From assembly GCA_045546575.1 (NCBI GenBank), contig JAZQDC010000013.1, forward strand, positions 1 through 64,000: a stretch of DNA of 64,000 nt, in the 5' to 3' direction. This document shows positions 24,451 through 32,928 of this stretch, one piece after another. The DNA is from ISDg sp045546575 (GTDB lineage Bacteria > Bacillota > Clostridia > Lachnospirales > Lachnospiraceae). The translations under genes and the position numbers were made by a program. The first letter of the stretch is position 1, and each line of letters opens with the position of its first letter. The notes below the pieces were generated by a model. The model was not told the origin of the DNA. It searched no databases and saw nothing but the letters and a program-made list of their open reading frames with translations.

Positions 24451-25503
24451 ATGGCAAGGAGTCGCACTTATATTGCAACGCCACCCGGGGCAACAATTAG
24501 AGAACAGTTGGATGACAGGGGCATGAGTCAGAAGGAATTTGCATTCAGAATGGACATGTCGGAGAAACATATCAGTCATCTAATCAATGGAGATGTCCAG
24601 CTTACGCCGGAGGTGGCGATGAGACTGGAGATGGTACTGGGCGTTCCGGCGAGGTTTTGGAGCAATCTCGAGGCTATTTATCGCGAGAAGCTTATCAAGG
24701 TCGAGGCCGAGAACACTATGGATATCGAGGTTGAGCTGATTAAGAAGCTTCCCTACAAGGAGATGGCTGAGTTCGGCTGGATTCCAAAGACACGAGACAG
24801 TCATGAGAAGGTATTTAATACAAGAAAATATTTCGAAGTTACGTCCCTACCATTAATAGAGCATCAGCAGGTGATGGGAATTGCATGTAGACGCTTGGCG
24901 GTAACGGAGAAGAGTGACCTGGCGTTGATGGCATGGGCACAGAAGGCGAAGCTTTTGGCGAGAGAGAGGAACACTGCACCGATTAATCTAAGGGAATTAA
25001 GAGATGCAGTACCCGAAGTTAGAAGCATGACGGTGAAGAAGCCGAACGAATTTTGCCCTAGATTGGTTGAACTGTTGGCAAGCTGCGGGATTGCGCTGGT
25101 ATTTCTCCCGCATCTGAAAGGCTCTTTCTTGCAGGGAGCAACATTCGCGGATGGGCGCAAGATTGTTGTGGGACTTACCGCAAGAGGAAAGGATGCGGAT
25201 AAGTTTTGGTTCAGTTTGTTTCATGAACTAGCACATATCCTTCTCGGCCATGTTGGACAGGTAGGAGGTACCTCGGAACATGACGAGAAGCAAGCGGATG
25301 TGTGGGCCGGAGAGGCATTAATCTGCATAGAAGACTTTAATCGTTTTCGAAGTAGAGGAGATTATTCTGAGCGTAGCGTGCGTTTATTCGCAGCTGAGCA
25401 AGGAATTGCGCCAGGCATTGTTGTAGGAAGGATGCAGCGCGAACAGTTGATAAGTTATGCGGAATTGAATCATCTGAAGGAGCAGTATGTGATTGCGGTT
25501 TAG
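24451..25503 (+). CDS. higA: HigA antitoxin fused to ImmA/IrrE metallopeptidase domain
   Basis: A 350-residue two-domain protein. Residues 1-90 are a HigA-type HTH (PPGATIREQLDDRGMSQKEF, then SEKHISHLINGDVQLTPEVA). Residues 215-290 carry an ImmA/IrrE zinc protease motif (FWFSLFHELAHILLGHVG, HExxH at about 258-262, with a further acidic residue in EKQADVWA). It should bind and block the HigB toxin and repress the operon. The protease part may respond to stress by cleaving itself or a partner, as ImmA does with ImmR. HTH-ImmA fusions are known as HigA-like antitoxins. GGAGGGAGC precedes the start. Confidence 0.86.
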   Translation: MARSRTYIATPPGATIREQLDDRGMSQKEFAFRMDMSEKHISHLINGDVQLTPEVAMRLEMVLGVPARFWSNLEAIYREKLIKVEAENTMDIEVELIKKLPYKEMAEFGWIPKTRDSHEKVFNTRKYFEVTSLPLIEHQQVMGIACRRLAVTEKSDLALMAWAQKAKLLARERNTAPINLRELRDAVPEVRSMTVKKPNEFCPRLVELLASCGIALVFLPHLKGSFLQGATFADGRKIVVGLTARGKDADKFWFSLFHELAHILLGHVGQVGGTSEHDEKQADVWAGEALICIEDFNRFRSRGDYSERSVRLFAAEQGIAPGIVVGRMQREQLISYAELNHLKEQYVIAV

Positions 25504-25581
25504 TTGTTCCCTCTGGCCTCCTATCGTTTTCCTGCCTGCGCGCATTTGGGCGAGCGCGAATTATAAGAATAGAATTGATGA

Positions 25582-25614
25582 CAGGCACTCGGATATCCGG
25601 GTGCCTGGTTTTTT
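25582..25614 (+). terminator. Terminator, copy 2 of the repeated palindrome
   Basis: Same stem as at 23949 (CAGGCACTCGG/CCGGGTGCCTG, 25582-25607) with TTTTTT at 25609-25614. It ends directly before the -35 box of the next toxin-antitoxin operon. Confidence 0.88.
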
Positions 25615-25618
25615 GTAC

Positions 25619-25667
25619 TTGACAATCAGTGGCTCATTCAACACAATATAGGTATCAAATGATACCT
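25619..25667 (+). promoter_or_regulatory. Promoter and operator of the MqsR/MqsA-Panacea locus
   Basis: TTGACA (25619-25624) and a weak -10 CAATAT (25644-25649), touching the perfect dyad AGGTATC-AAAT-GATACCT (25650-25667). The antitoxin encoded at 26129 has an HTH and is the probable repressor. GAGGAGG at 25669-25676 is the ribosome binding site for the first frame. Confidence 0.65.
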
Positions 25668-25683
25668 AAGAGGAGGTTGCAAT

Positions 25684-26118
25684 GTGGGGGATACGAAGAC
25701 AAGAGTTGAGAGCGAGCCGGAGGTACGTGCGTATCTACAGAATCTGAGATATGCACTGGAGAGTGGTGCACGAATTACGTTTCAGGAAGACCGACAGGTG
25801 GATAGGGTGCGGGATGTGCGATATACGAACAAGTATACAATCGGTGTGCTATTTCCGAATGAAGCGCCGGAAGATATTTTTCGCAGGGAGTGAATGCGTT
25901 TAACGGTGGAGGATTACATTCGCACAGTACAGGATTTGAGATTTCCGAAACGGAGCGAGATGCGCGAGTTCGGCAAGGTATACAATGGTACCGATGATGT
26001 GTATATTAAGATTAGGGTTGAGCTGTTACCGATGGGAGGTCAGCCAACTACATTTGTGATGTCGTTTCATTTTTCAACACAGAAGTTTTCGAAGGAGATG
26101 TTTCCATACCAAAAGTAG
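25684..26118 (+). pseudogene. MqsR-like toxin gene split by an in-frame TGA
   Basis: Two frames in the same phase meet at TGA 25891-25893. The first (GTG 25684) ends LFPNEAPEDIFRRE, and the second begins MRLTVEDYIRTVQD at ATG 25894. Together, with one residue at the stop, they give about 144 residues. Their end (VYIKIRVELLPMGG, then FVMSFHFSTQKF and FPYQK) recalls MqsR-family endoribonucleases ('YIKLK...SFH...FPY'). The adjacent antitoxin is MqsA-like. A Leu codon TTA changed to TGA would explain the break. Alternatives are stop-restart at TGAATG, making two subunits, or readthrough. If it is broken, the cell carries an antitoxin without a toxin. Confidence 0.65.
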
Positions 26119-26128
26119 AGGAGGATGC

Positions 26129-27160
26129 ATGATGAACAGAACCATATTGAATCGTAAGAAGATGCTTTGTCTGTGCTGTATGGAAGAGCATGAAGTGGAG
26201 CATGTGCGCATTACGGAGGAGAATATTTTTAAGGAAGTCAAGGTCGAGTACCAAGCAGAATATTTCTACTGTGGTGCGGCAGAGGAGTTCTACGCCGATG
26301 CGGAGCAGATGAATGCAAATGATGTGGCGATGAAGAACGCATATCGCCGGAAGGTTGGTCTTCTGACGACGGAAGATATATGTGGAGTTCGTGCGAAGTA
26401 TGGTATCAGTCAAGGAGACCTATGCCTCCTGCTAGGGTGGGGAGGTAAGACGATAACCAGATACGAGGGACATCAAGTGCAGGATGCCGCACACGACACG
26501 ATTCTAAGAAAGCTGGATGGGGATCCGGAGTGGTTCTTGACACTCTTGGAGACGACGAGAGCCACATTGCCTGAAGATGCGTACAGACGGTATGTGACCA
26601 TTGCAACCGGACTCTACGAGGAGTGCTATGACATGTATCTAAGAAAGGCGATTCATGCACAGTATGCCGGGTATAACGGGGATTCTATGAAGAACGGCAG
26701 AAGAAATCTTTCATTGGATAGAGTCGTAGATGTGATTCGCTATTTTTCAAATGCAAAGCAAGTCTTAAGTCTCTACAAGGTAAAGCTTATGAAGCTCTTA
26801 TGGTACGCGGATGCGCTTTCATACAAGCGCAGAGGCCATGCCATCACAGGACTTGTATATCAAGCGTTGCCGATGGGGGCGGTGCCGGTGGGGCATGATT
26901 CCATCATAGAGCTTCGTGGCGTCAATTACGAAGAAATTGATATGGGAAACGGAACGGCCTATTTCTTCTGCGGAGATGAGAGTATAGAATATAAGAGCCT
27001 TTCGGTTGAGGATATAGCGATTCTCGACGACGTGATTCGGGCATTTGGCAGTCGTTCTAAGGATGAGATTGTGCAGGCGATGCACCAAGAGGAGGCATAT
27101 AAGAAGACACCCATGCGGGCAGTGATTTCTTTCGAGCACGCTAAGCGGTTGTCAATCTAG
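26129..27160 (+). CDS. Antitoxin: MqsA-type zinc finger, HTH and Panacea (SocA-like) domain
   Basis: A 343-residue protein with three parts. Residues 1-60 are a YgiT/MqsA-type zinc finger (MLCLCCMEEHEVEHV, with a second Cys at FYCGAAEEF). Residues 75-130 are an XRE-like HTH (RAKYGISQGDLCLLLGWGGK, TITRYEGHQVQDAA). Residues 195-320 are a DUF4065/Panacea domain (KVKLMKLLWYADALSYKRRG, ITGLVYQALPMGAVP). Panacea antitoxins neutralise many unrelated toxins, so the upstream MqsR-like frame is the expected target. It starts 10 bp after the toxin frame with GGAGGATGC. It probably binds the dyad at 25650. Confidence 0.83.
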   Translation: MMNRTILNRKKMLCLCCMEEHEVEHVRITEENIFKEVKVEYQAEYFYCGAAEEFYADAEQMNANDVAMKNAYRRKVGLLTTEDICGVRAKYGISQGDLCLLLGWGGKTITRYEGHQVQDAAHDTILRKLDGDPEWFLTLLETTRATLPEDAYRRYVTIATGLYEECYDMYLRKAIHAQYAGYNGDSMKNGRRNLSLDRVVDVIRYFSNAKQVLSLYKVKLMKLLWYADALSYKRRGHAITGLVYQALPMGAVPVGHDSIIELRGVNYEEIDMGNGTAYFFCGDESIEYKSLSVEDIAILDDVIRAFGSRSKDEIVQAMHQEEAYKKTPMRAVISFEHAKRLSI

Positions 27161-27280
27161 CCCGCCACTTCTTAACCTTCTCTAAACTCCATCATTTTTT
27201 ATTGCATTCTCAAACCGTATTTATTATAATTATTGTATTGAGATTAATCTCTTTCGGAGCGAAAGGAGAGGTATATAATT

Positions 27281-28897
27281 ATGCGTATTCAGTTTTTGGG
27301 CGCTGCCCATGAGGTGACGGGGTCCTGTACGTTGTTGCAGGCGGGGGGACATAAGATATTGATTGATTGCGGTCTGGAGCAGGGCAAGGATCTGTATGAG
27401 AATATGGATTTGCCGGTGATTCCGGGCGACATTGAGTGTGTGCTGGTGACCCATGCCCATATTGATCATTCGGGCAGATTACCTGCGTTGGTAGCAGGCG
27501 GGTTTAAGGGTAAGATCTATACGTCGATTCCCACGAAGAAATTATTGAATATTATGTTGTTGGATTCCGCACATATTCAGGAATCCGAGGCAGAGTGGAA
27601 GAGCCGTAAGGCGAAGCGTGCCGGGAAGCCGGCGGAGCCGCCGCTCTACACCACTGAGGATGCTATGAAGACCCTTCAGATGTTGGTTCCTTGTGAGTAT
27701 GAGAAGGACATTGAGGTGCTTGAGGGCGTGTCCATTCATCTGCGGGATGCAGGTCATTTGCTGGGCTCTGCCAGCATTGAAGTAACGGTGACGGAGGATG
27801 GACAGAAGAAGACGATTTTGTTCTCGGGTGACTTGGGCAATGTGGATCGTCCGTTGATTAAGGATCCGCAGCCTCCGCGTCCTACGGATTATGTGGTGAT
27901 TGAGTCTACCTACGGCAATCGTGTACACGGCGAGCGTAGTGATTATGCGACACAGCTTGCGGAGATTATACAGAGCACCCTCGACAAGGGGGGAAATGTG
28001 GTGGTTCCCTGTTTTGCAGTGGGACGTACCCAAGAGATGCTATATCTGATTCGTGAGATTAAGAATCAAGGTCGTATTAAGGGGCACGGCAATTTCCCGG
28101 TATACGTGGACAGTCCTTTGGCGGTAGAGGCGACCAATGTGTACGCCAGCGATATCTATGCATTTTGTGATGACGAGACCAAGGCGCTGTTGGATGCGGG
28201 CATCAACCCCATTCGTTTTCCGGGCGTGACTTTGTCCATTACCAGTGACGATTCCAAGGCGATTAACTTCGATGAGACTCCCAAGGTAATCTTGTCTGCC
28301 AGCGGCATGTGTGAGGCAGGTCGTATCAGACACCATCTGAAGCACAATTTGTGGAGACCGGAGAGTACCGTTTTGTTCGTCGGTTATCAGTCGGAGGGTA
28401 CCCTTGGTCGTTCCTTGCTGGACGGTGCAGAGACTGTGAAGCTCTTCGGTGAGGAAGTGTCCGTACACGCACGTCTGGCGCAGATGGATGGTATCAGTGG
28501 CCACGCGGATATGGAGATTATGCTTGACTGGCTGGGCGCCATGAAGGACGAGAAGCCTCGCATGGTATTTGTGAATCACGGTGAGGACAGTACGTGTGAC
28601 GATTTCGCAGTCACCATTAAGGAGCGTCTTGGCATGGAAGCAGTCGCACCTTATAATGGTGCCATTTACGATCTGAATACCTGCACGTGCCTTGAGGAGG
28701 GCAACAAGAAGCGCATTCAGAAGACCACGAGTGGCGGTGGTAAGCAGAGCTCCGGCGTTAGCGCCGCATTTGAGCGTCTGTTGCAGGCAGGCCGTCGCTT
28801 GCTGTCCGTTATCGAGCGCAACAAGGGCGGAGCCAATAAGGATCTCGGCAAGTTCGCAGACCAGATCAATGAGCTGGCGAATAAGTGGGATCGGTAA
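27281..28897 (+). CDS. Beta-CASP metallo-beta-lactamase RNase
   Basis: A 538-residue MBL-fold nuclease. The zinc motifs are THAHIDHSGRLPAL near residue 51-64, DAGHLLGSASIEV near 160 and FSGDLGNVDRPL near 184. The beta-CASP part has VVPCFAVGRTQEMLY near 240. The RMMBL C-terminal motif is ISGHADMEIML, with VFVNHGE, near 405-430. Proteins of this YSH1/CPSF-like group cut RNA (ribonuclease J/KH-CPSF relatives). The last 75 residues are a basic, flexible tail. A short hairpin CTCTTTCGGAGCGAAAGGAG region carries the ribosome binding site. GC-rich and probably core. Confidence 0.9.
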   Translation: MRIQFLGAAHEVTGSCTLLQAGGHKILIDCGLEQGKDLYENMDLPVIPGDIECVLVTHAHIDHSGRLPALVAGGFKGKIYTSIPTKKLLNIMLLDSAHIQESEAEWKSRKAKRAGKPAEPPLYTTEDAMKTLQMLVPCEYEKDIEVLEGVSIHLRDAGHLLGSASIEVTVTEDGQKKTILFSGDLGNVDRPLIKDPQPPRPTDYVVIESTYGNRVHGERSDYATQLAEIIQSTLDKGGNVVVPCFAVGRTQEMLYLIREIKNQGRIKGHGNFPVYVDSPLAVEATNVYASDIYAFCDDETKALLDAGINPIRFPGVTLSITSDDSKAINFDETPKVILSASGMCEAGRIRHHLKHNLWRPESTVLFVGYQSEGTLGRSLLDGAETVKLFGEEVSVHARLAQMDGISGHADMEIMLDWLGAMKDEKPRMVFVNHGEDSTCDDFAVTIKERLGMEAVAPYNGAIYDLNTCTCLEEGNKKRIQKTTSGGGKQSSGVSAAFERLLQAGRRLLSVIERNKGGANKDLGKFADQINELANKWDR

Positions 28898-28933
28898 GAG
28901 CCAGGGCAAATGTAATAAGAATAGAATGAACTG

Positions 28934-28964
28934 CAGGCACTCGGATATCCGGGTGCCTGTTTTT
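28934..28964 (+). terminator. Terminator, copy 3 of the repeated palindrome
   Basis: CAGGCACTCGG-ATAT-CCGGGTGCCTG (28934-28959) plus TTTTT. It is preceded by AAGAATAGAATGA, which is also found, nearly identical, before copy 2. Confidence 0.88.
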
Positions 28965-29425
28965 GTCCATTTGAAGAAAAGGAGGGCAAAAAGAGCACCG
29001 AAATATACTCAGTTGATTCATTCTGACGTTCGACAGGTCATTTTCGGTCGAAAAAAGGCGAAGAATTTATGAATTTCTTGAAAGAGGTAATGAAATTACC
29101 TTTTCTTTTGCGAGGATATGTGTTATTGTAACTTCCAAGTTATTTTAATTTGTCACGAGTAATGGGCTCGTGGACGAATCTTGGATATTGTGTGATTGTG
29201 TGTGAATCGAAGATAGAAATGTATAAGACGGGCGTACATAGGGCGGGTCTGTTGTTTCTGTTGGGAAATTTCCACAGTGACACGGGCTCGCCTTTTTGTT
29301 GTGGGTCATTTGGCTCCGAAATAACTTGTGGGTTTATGGGGATATGCAAAAATGATACTAAGCGACGGTGACGGAGCACCTCTTATTGGGTACGGTGAGA
29401 AGTGTGACGGCGCGGGAGCTTCGTA

Positions 29426-29449
29426 TAACGTCCTTGGAGAGGGACGTTA
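29426..29449 (+). promoter_or_regulatory. Leader hairpin before the xylanase gene
   Basis: TAACGTCC (29426-29433) and GGACGTTA (29442-29449) form an 8-bp hairpin 37 bp before the GTG start. It lacks a T-run, so it is not a plain terminator; it may be an operator or an mRNA-stabilising leader. In the rest of 28965-29485 I see no gene or riboswitch that I can support. Confidence 0.4.
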
Positions 29450-29485
29450 ATCACTACTACTGTATAATGCAAGGAGGTAAATGCA

Positions 29486-31300
29486 GTGAACAAGAAAAAG
29501 ATTATTGGTTTGCTGCTGTCGTTGGCTTTGTGTCTGCAACTGCTTCTGCCGATTAGCACCGTAGAAGCTGCCACAACGCTGTACGACAATGCCACAGGGA
29601 ATCAGGATGGGTATGATTATGAACTGTGGAAAGATTACGGCACCACCAGCATGACGCTGAATTCCGGCGGAACATTTAGCTGTCAGTGGAGCAACATCGG
29701 AAATGCACTTTTCCGTAAGGGCATCAAGTTTGATTCTACCAAGACCTACTCTCAGTTGGGCGGGATTACGGTAGACTACGGATGCAATTATCAGCCTTCG
29801 GGCAATTCGTACCTATGTGTGTATGGTTGGTCTAAGAACCCTCTTGTGGAGTTTTACATCGTAGAGAGCTGGGGTACCTGGCGTCCGCCGGGAGCAACCT
29901 CCAAGGGGACCGTTACCATTGACGGCGGTACTTACGAAATCTATGAAACCACGCGTGTACAGCAGCCTTCTATCGAGGGCACGAAGACATTTCAGCAGTA
30001 CTGGAGTGTGCGTACTTCGAAGCGTACCAGCGGCACCATTTCCGTAACCGAGCATTTTAAGGCTTGGGAGCAGATGGGTATGAAGCTGGGCGTAATGTAT
30101 GAGGTTGCCCTTACTGTGGAGGGTTATCAGAGCAGTGGCTCTGCAAATGTGTATAAGAATACCATCACCGTAGGCGGTTCTAGCAGTTCCGGCAGTACGG
30201 GTGGTAGCACCGGCAGCACGGGTGGTAGTACCGGTGGAAGCGTCAGCACCGACAATAGCAAAGAGTGTGAAGCAATGTCCATTAGCGGACAGTACGCCGG
30301 TAAGATCAGTTCTCCGTTCTCCGGAGTGGCGCTCTATGCCAACAACGAATCCTGCTCGTATACACAGTACTTTGCAAATGGTACGCACGATTTCACCCTC
30401 CGAGGTGCGTCGAATAACAGCAAAATGGCCAAAGTCGATCTTGTCATCGGCGGAAGCAAGGTGGGAACCTTCTATTTCGGAGATCAGTATCCGGCGGAGT
30501 ATACCATTTCTAACGTGTCTCACGGTACCGGTAGCCAGACCATTCAGTTGGTAGTTACCTCGGACGATGGTAGTTGGGATGCTTATGTGGATAAGTTGAC
30601 CATCAGTGCCGCAGGCTCGGGAACCGGTAGCAACTCTAGTTCCGGCAACTCCGGCACAAGTACCGGCAATAGTGGAACCACTACGACGCCTACCAAGCTG
30701 ATTGCACTGACATTTGACGACGGCCCGTCCTCCACCACTTCTCAGGTGCTGGACATTCTGGCAAAGTACAATGTCAAGGCAACATTTTTCTTGATCGGTA
30801 ACCAGATTGGCAGCAATCAGTCCATCGTACAGCGTACGGCCAATGCGGGTCATGAGCTTGCGAATCATTCGTACACGCACAGCGATATGACCGGCATGAG
30901 CTGGAGTGCAATTCAGAACGAAATTAATCAGACCAACAATCTGATTAAGAGCTTGACCGGCCAGACGCCGAAGTTCTTCCGTCCGCCGTACATTTCTGTG
31001 AACAGCACCATGTACAGCGCCATCGATATGGCATTTGTGCAGGGCATCATGTGCAATGACTGGGACAACAGCACTTCCGTTTCTCAGCGTGTCAACACGG
31101 TACTGAGCAGCGTGTCCGACGGTTCCATCGTCCTTCTGCATGATTTTCAGGGCAATTACCAGACCGTTCAGGCACTTCCTCAGATCATCGAGGGCCTGTT
31201 GGCACAGGGGTATACCTTCGTGACCATGAGCGAACTCTTCGCATACAAGGGAGTGAATCCTAACGTAGATTATAAGATTTGGAGCAATGCAAATAACTAA
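29486..31300 (+). CDS. Secreted trimodular xylanase: GH11-CBM36-CE4
   Basis: A 604-residue exported enzyme with GTG start (AAGGAGG upstream). The signal peptide (1-29) ends VEAATT. Residues 30-225 are a GH11 endo-xylanase: nucleophile Glu in PLVEFYIVESWGTW (about 122) and acid/base Glu in TVEGYQSSG (about 211). A Gly/Ser/Thr linker follows. Residues 258-378 look like CBM36, a calcium-dependent xylan-binding module. A second linker leads to a CE4 deacetylase (400-590) with TFDDGPSSTT, the zinc pair NHSYTHSDM and RPPYISVN. The enzyme would cut acetylated xylan and remove acetyl groups together. Pseudobutyrivibrio and related rumen bacteria carry similar enzymes. Confidence 0.9.
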   Translation: MNKKKIIGLLLSLALCLQLLLPISTVEAATTLYDNATGNQDGYDYELWKDYGTTSMTLNSGGTFSCQWSNIGNALFRKGIKFDSTKTYSQLGGITVDYGCNYQPSGNSYLCVYGWSKNPLVEFYIVESWGTWRPPGATSKGTVTIDGGTYEIYETTRVQQPSIEGTKTFQQYWSVRTSKRTSGTISVTEHFKAWEQMGMKLGVMYEVALTVEGYQSSGSANVYKNTITVGGSSSSGSTGGSTGSTGGSTGGSVSTDNSKECEAMSISGQYAGKISSPFSGVALYANNESCSYTQYFANGTHDFTLRGASNNSKMAKVDLVIGGSKVGTFYFGDQYPAEYTISNVSHGTGSQTIQLVVTSDDGSWDAYVDKLTISAAGSGTGSNSSSGNSGTSTGNSGTTTTPTKLIALTFDDGPSSTTSQVLDILAKYNVKATFFLIGNQIGSNQSIVQRTANAGHELANHSYTHSDMTGMSWSAIQNEINQTNNLIKSLTGQTPKFFRPPYISVNSTMYSAIDMAFVQGIMCNDWDNSTSVSQRVNTVLSSVSDGSIVLLHDFQGNYQTVQALPQIIEGLLAQGYTFVTMSELFAYKGVNPNVDYKIWSNANN

Positions 31301-31319
31301 CTAATTGGGTGTAGCAATA

Positions 31320-31360
31320 AGCGGGCAATCTTCCGGGGAGGGGAGGTTGCCCGCTTTGGG
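31320..31360 (+). terminator. Terminator of the xylanase gene
   Basis: AGCGGGCAA (31320-31328) and TTGCCCGCT (31347-31355) form a 9-bp stem followed by TTGGGTTTG. Confidence 0.75.
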
Positions 31361-31439
31361 TTTGTGCAAGTCTCAATGTGCATCGACTCGCTGGATTCGT
31401 GTTCTTTCGGAAGAATCCCGAATAAACCCTTATTAAAAC

Positions 31440-31616
31440 TTGAATTATGTCACTAAATGCGCTATACTATATTTTGTAATTGGGACGATTGAAATTAAGC
31501 ATATCCTTAAGGGTGCTCTTACCGATGAGGTGGATAGTTGTGAGGCACATAGGAAAGGCATTGATTATAGCTACTGTTATGAGGGATATACGACCTTCAA
31601 GACGGAAGAATTATGA
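31440..31616 (+). other. Promoter and headless reading frame before the Fic gene
   Basis: TTGAAT (31440-31445), a 17-bp spacer and TATACT (31463-31468) form a good promoter. Behind it an open frame without ATG/GTG/TTG reads IEIKHILKGALTDEVDSCEA and ends FKTEEL at TGA 31614-31616, 20 bp before the Fic start. The composition looks protein-like, so it may be the 3' remnant of a small gene, for example a lost antitoxin partner. I do not recognise the family. Confidence 0.35.
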
Positions 31617-31636
31617 TAACGAAATGAGGTGCAAAT

Positions 31637-32719
31637 ATGCCCGATAAGAATTGGCAATTTGAACTTGAAGAATATATAAAGCAGGGCGAACCCGAAAGAG
31701 TCGAAAAAAGCGAAGCTTGGCAAACCGCTATCGGCTTGCAGGCAGTTGATGGACTGAAGACCTCCGAATATCTGCTGGATACCGCAAAGGATCACATTGA
31801 GGGCAAAATCACCATTGACGAGGCTCAAAAGCGTATCCACAGCTATTACGAGCAGAGAACTACCCGCACCGAGGTTGAGGACAACACGAAAGAAGCAGAT
31901 ATCGTATCTGCAAGAATAACAAAACTTTTGGGCGAGAAGGCATTTCAGTTTTCTCCTGCCGAGTGGATTACCATTCACCGCAGATTATTTGAGGGCGTAT
32001 TCAGCCACGCCGGACAGATCCGCCAGTATAACATTTCGAAAAAAGAATGGATACTGAACGGCGAAACGGTTATCTACGCTGATTTTAACAGCATAAAAGA
32101 CACTTTGGATTATGATTTTGCCACCGAAAAACAGTTCTCTTATGAGGGGCTGTCAGTTGAAGCATCGGTAAAGCATCTTGCAAAATTTGCATCGGATATT
32201 TGGCAGATTCATCCTTTCGGCGAGGGCAACACAAGAGCCACCGCCGTGTTTATGATTAAGTATATGAAAACCTTCGGGTTCCGTGTCAATAACGATGCGT
32301 TCCGTGAAAACTCTTGGTATTTCCGAAACGCATTGGTTCGAGCAAACTACAACGATTTGCAAAAAGGCATTCATTCCACCACAAAGTTTTTGGAATTGTT
32401 TTTCGCAAATCTTCTGCTCGGTACAAGCCATGAATTGAAAAATCGTTATATGCACGTCGATTTCGTGGATGAAAATGCTTCCCAAAGTATCAATTCCAAA
32501 GTTCCAAAGTATCAATTTGATACTTTAGACTGTACTTTAGAAGAACTTGCAGTTTTAGAATTGGTTGCAAAGAACCCGACGATAAAACAGCAAGAGCTCG
32601 TTGGAGCAACCGGAAAATCGATTGCAACCATCAAGCGAATTATGAAATCGCTGCAGGATAAAAATTATATCCGTCGTGAAGGTGGCAAACGCCACGGCAA
32701 ATGGGAAATTTGGGTATAA
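31637..32719 (+). CDS. Fic family protein (AMPylase) with winged-helix tail
   Basis: A 360-residue protein. The Fic core has the catalytic loop IHPFGEGNTRATAVF near residues 194-208 (HPFxEGNxR), and the flap with YNISKKEWIL near 130. Residues 285-360 form a winged helix (ELAVLELVAKNPTIKQQELV, GATGKSIATIKRIMKSL). Fic enzymes attach AMP or another nucleotide part to protein hydroxyl groups; C-terminal-HTH Fic proteins are usually self-regulated. A clear inhibitory [S/T]xxxE[G/N] helix was not found with certainty. Codon use is unlike the neighbours, and gene fragments follow, so this looks like an acquired region. Confidence 0.87.
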   Translation: MPDKNWQFELEEYIKQGEPERVEKSEAWQTAIGLQAVDGLKTSEYLLDTAKDHIEGKITIDEAQKRIHSYYEQRTTRTEVEDNTKEADIVSARITKLLGEKAFQFSPAEWITIHRRLFEGVFSHAGQIRQYNISKKEWILNGETVIYADFNSIKDTLDYDFATEKQFSYEGLSVEASVKHLAKFASDIWQIHPFGEGNTRATAVFMIKYMKTFGFRVNNDAFRENSWYFRNALVRANYNDLQKGIHSTTKFLELFFANLLLGTSHELKNRYMHVDFVDENASQSINSKVPKYQFDTLDCTLEELAVLELVAKNPTIKQQELVGATGKSIATIKRIMKSLQDKNYIRREGGKRHGKWEIWV

Positions 32720-32838
32720 GTCGCAAGAGTCTAAAACTTATTATCCCGCATATATCTTTTCCTCAAGCCCATATTCATTGGCGCTATTGGTGCGAAATTT
32801 GTAGATGATTAAGAGGAAATAACGAAGGAGGTCTAACA

Positions 32839-32928
32839 GTGATCTTGGGTAAAAAGCAGATGTCCGAAGAAGACATCAAATTGAACTATATTACTCCGGT
32901 CATTCTCAAAGGTCTGTGCTGGGCTTAG
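32839..32928 (+). pseudogene. N-terminal fragment of a type I restriction HsdR gene
   Basis: A GTG behind GGAGGTCTAACA opens a 29-codon frame with QMSEEDIKLNYITPVILKG, the typical start of EcoR124-type HsdR or related type I restriction subunits, then ends at TAG 32926-32928. The rest of the gene (about 900 residues) is missing. The junction overlaps the next fragment, which points to a deletion that fused two genes. Confidence 0.55.

Noticed and set aside
25891..25893. Selenocysteine at the in-frame TGA
   Set aside because: No SECIS-like hairpin is evident behind the stop and the family has no catalytic Cys at this place.
29330..29485. Purine- or c-di-GMP-type riboswitch before the xylanase
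   Set aside because: A short TTCGTATAAC and a hairpin recall a purine aptamer, but the other conserved loops are missing.
29813..31141. Long reverse-strand frame under the xylanase gene
   Set aside because: It is a shadow of the GH11-CBM36-CE4 gene; no ribosome binding site and no protein family pattern.
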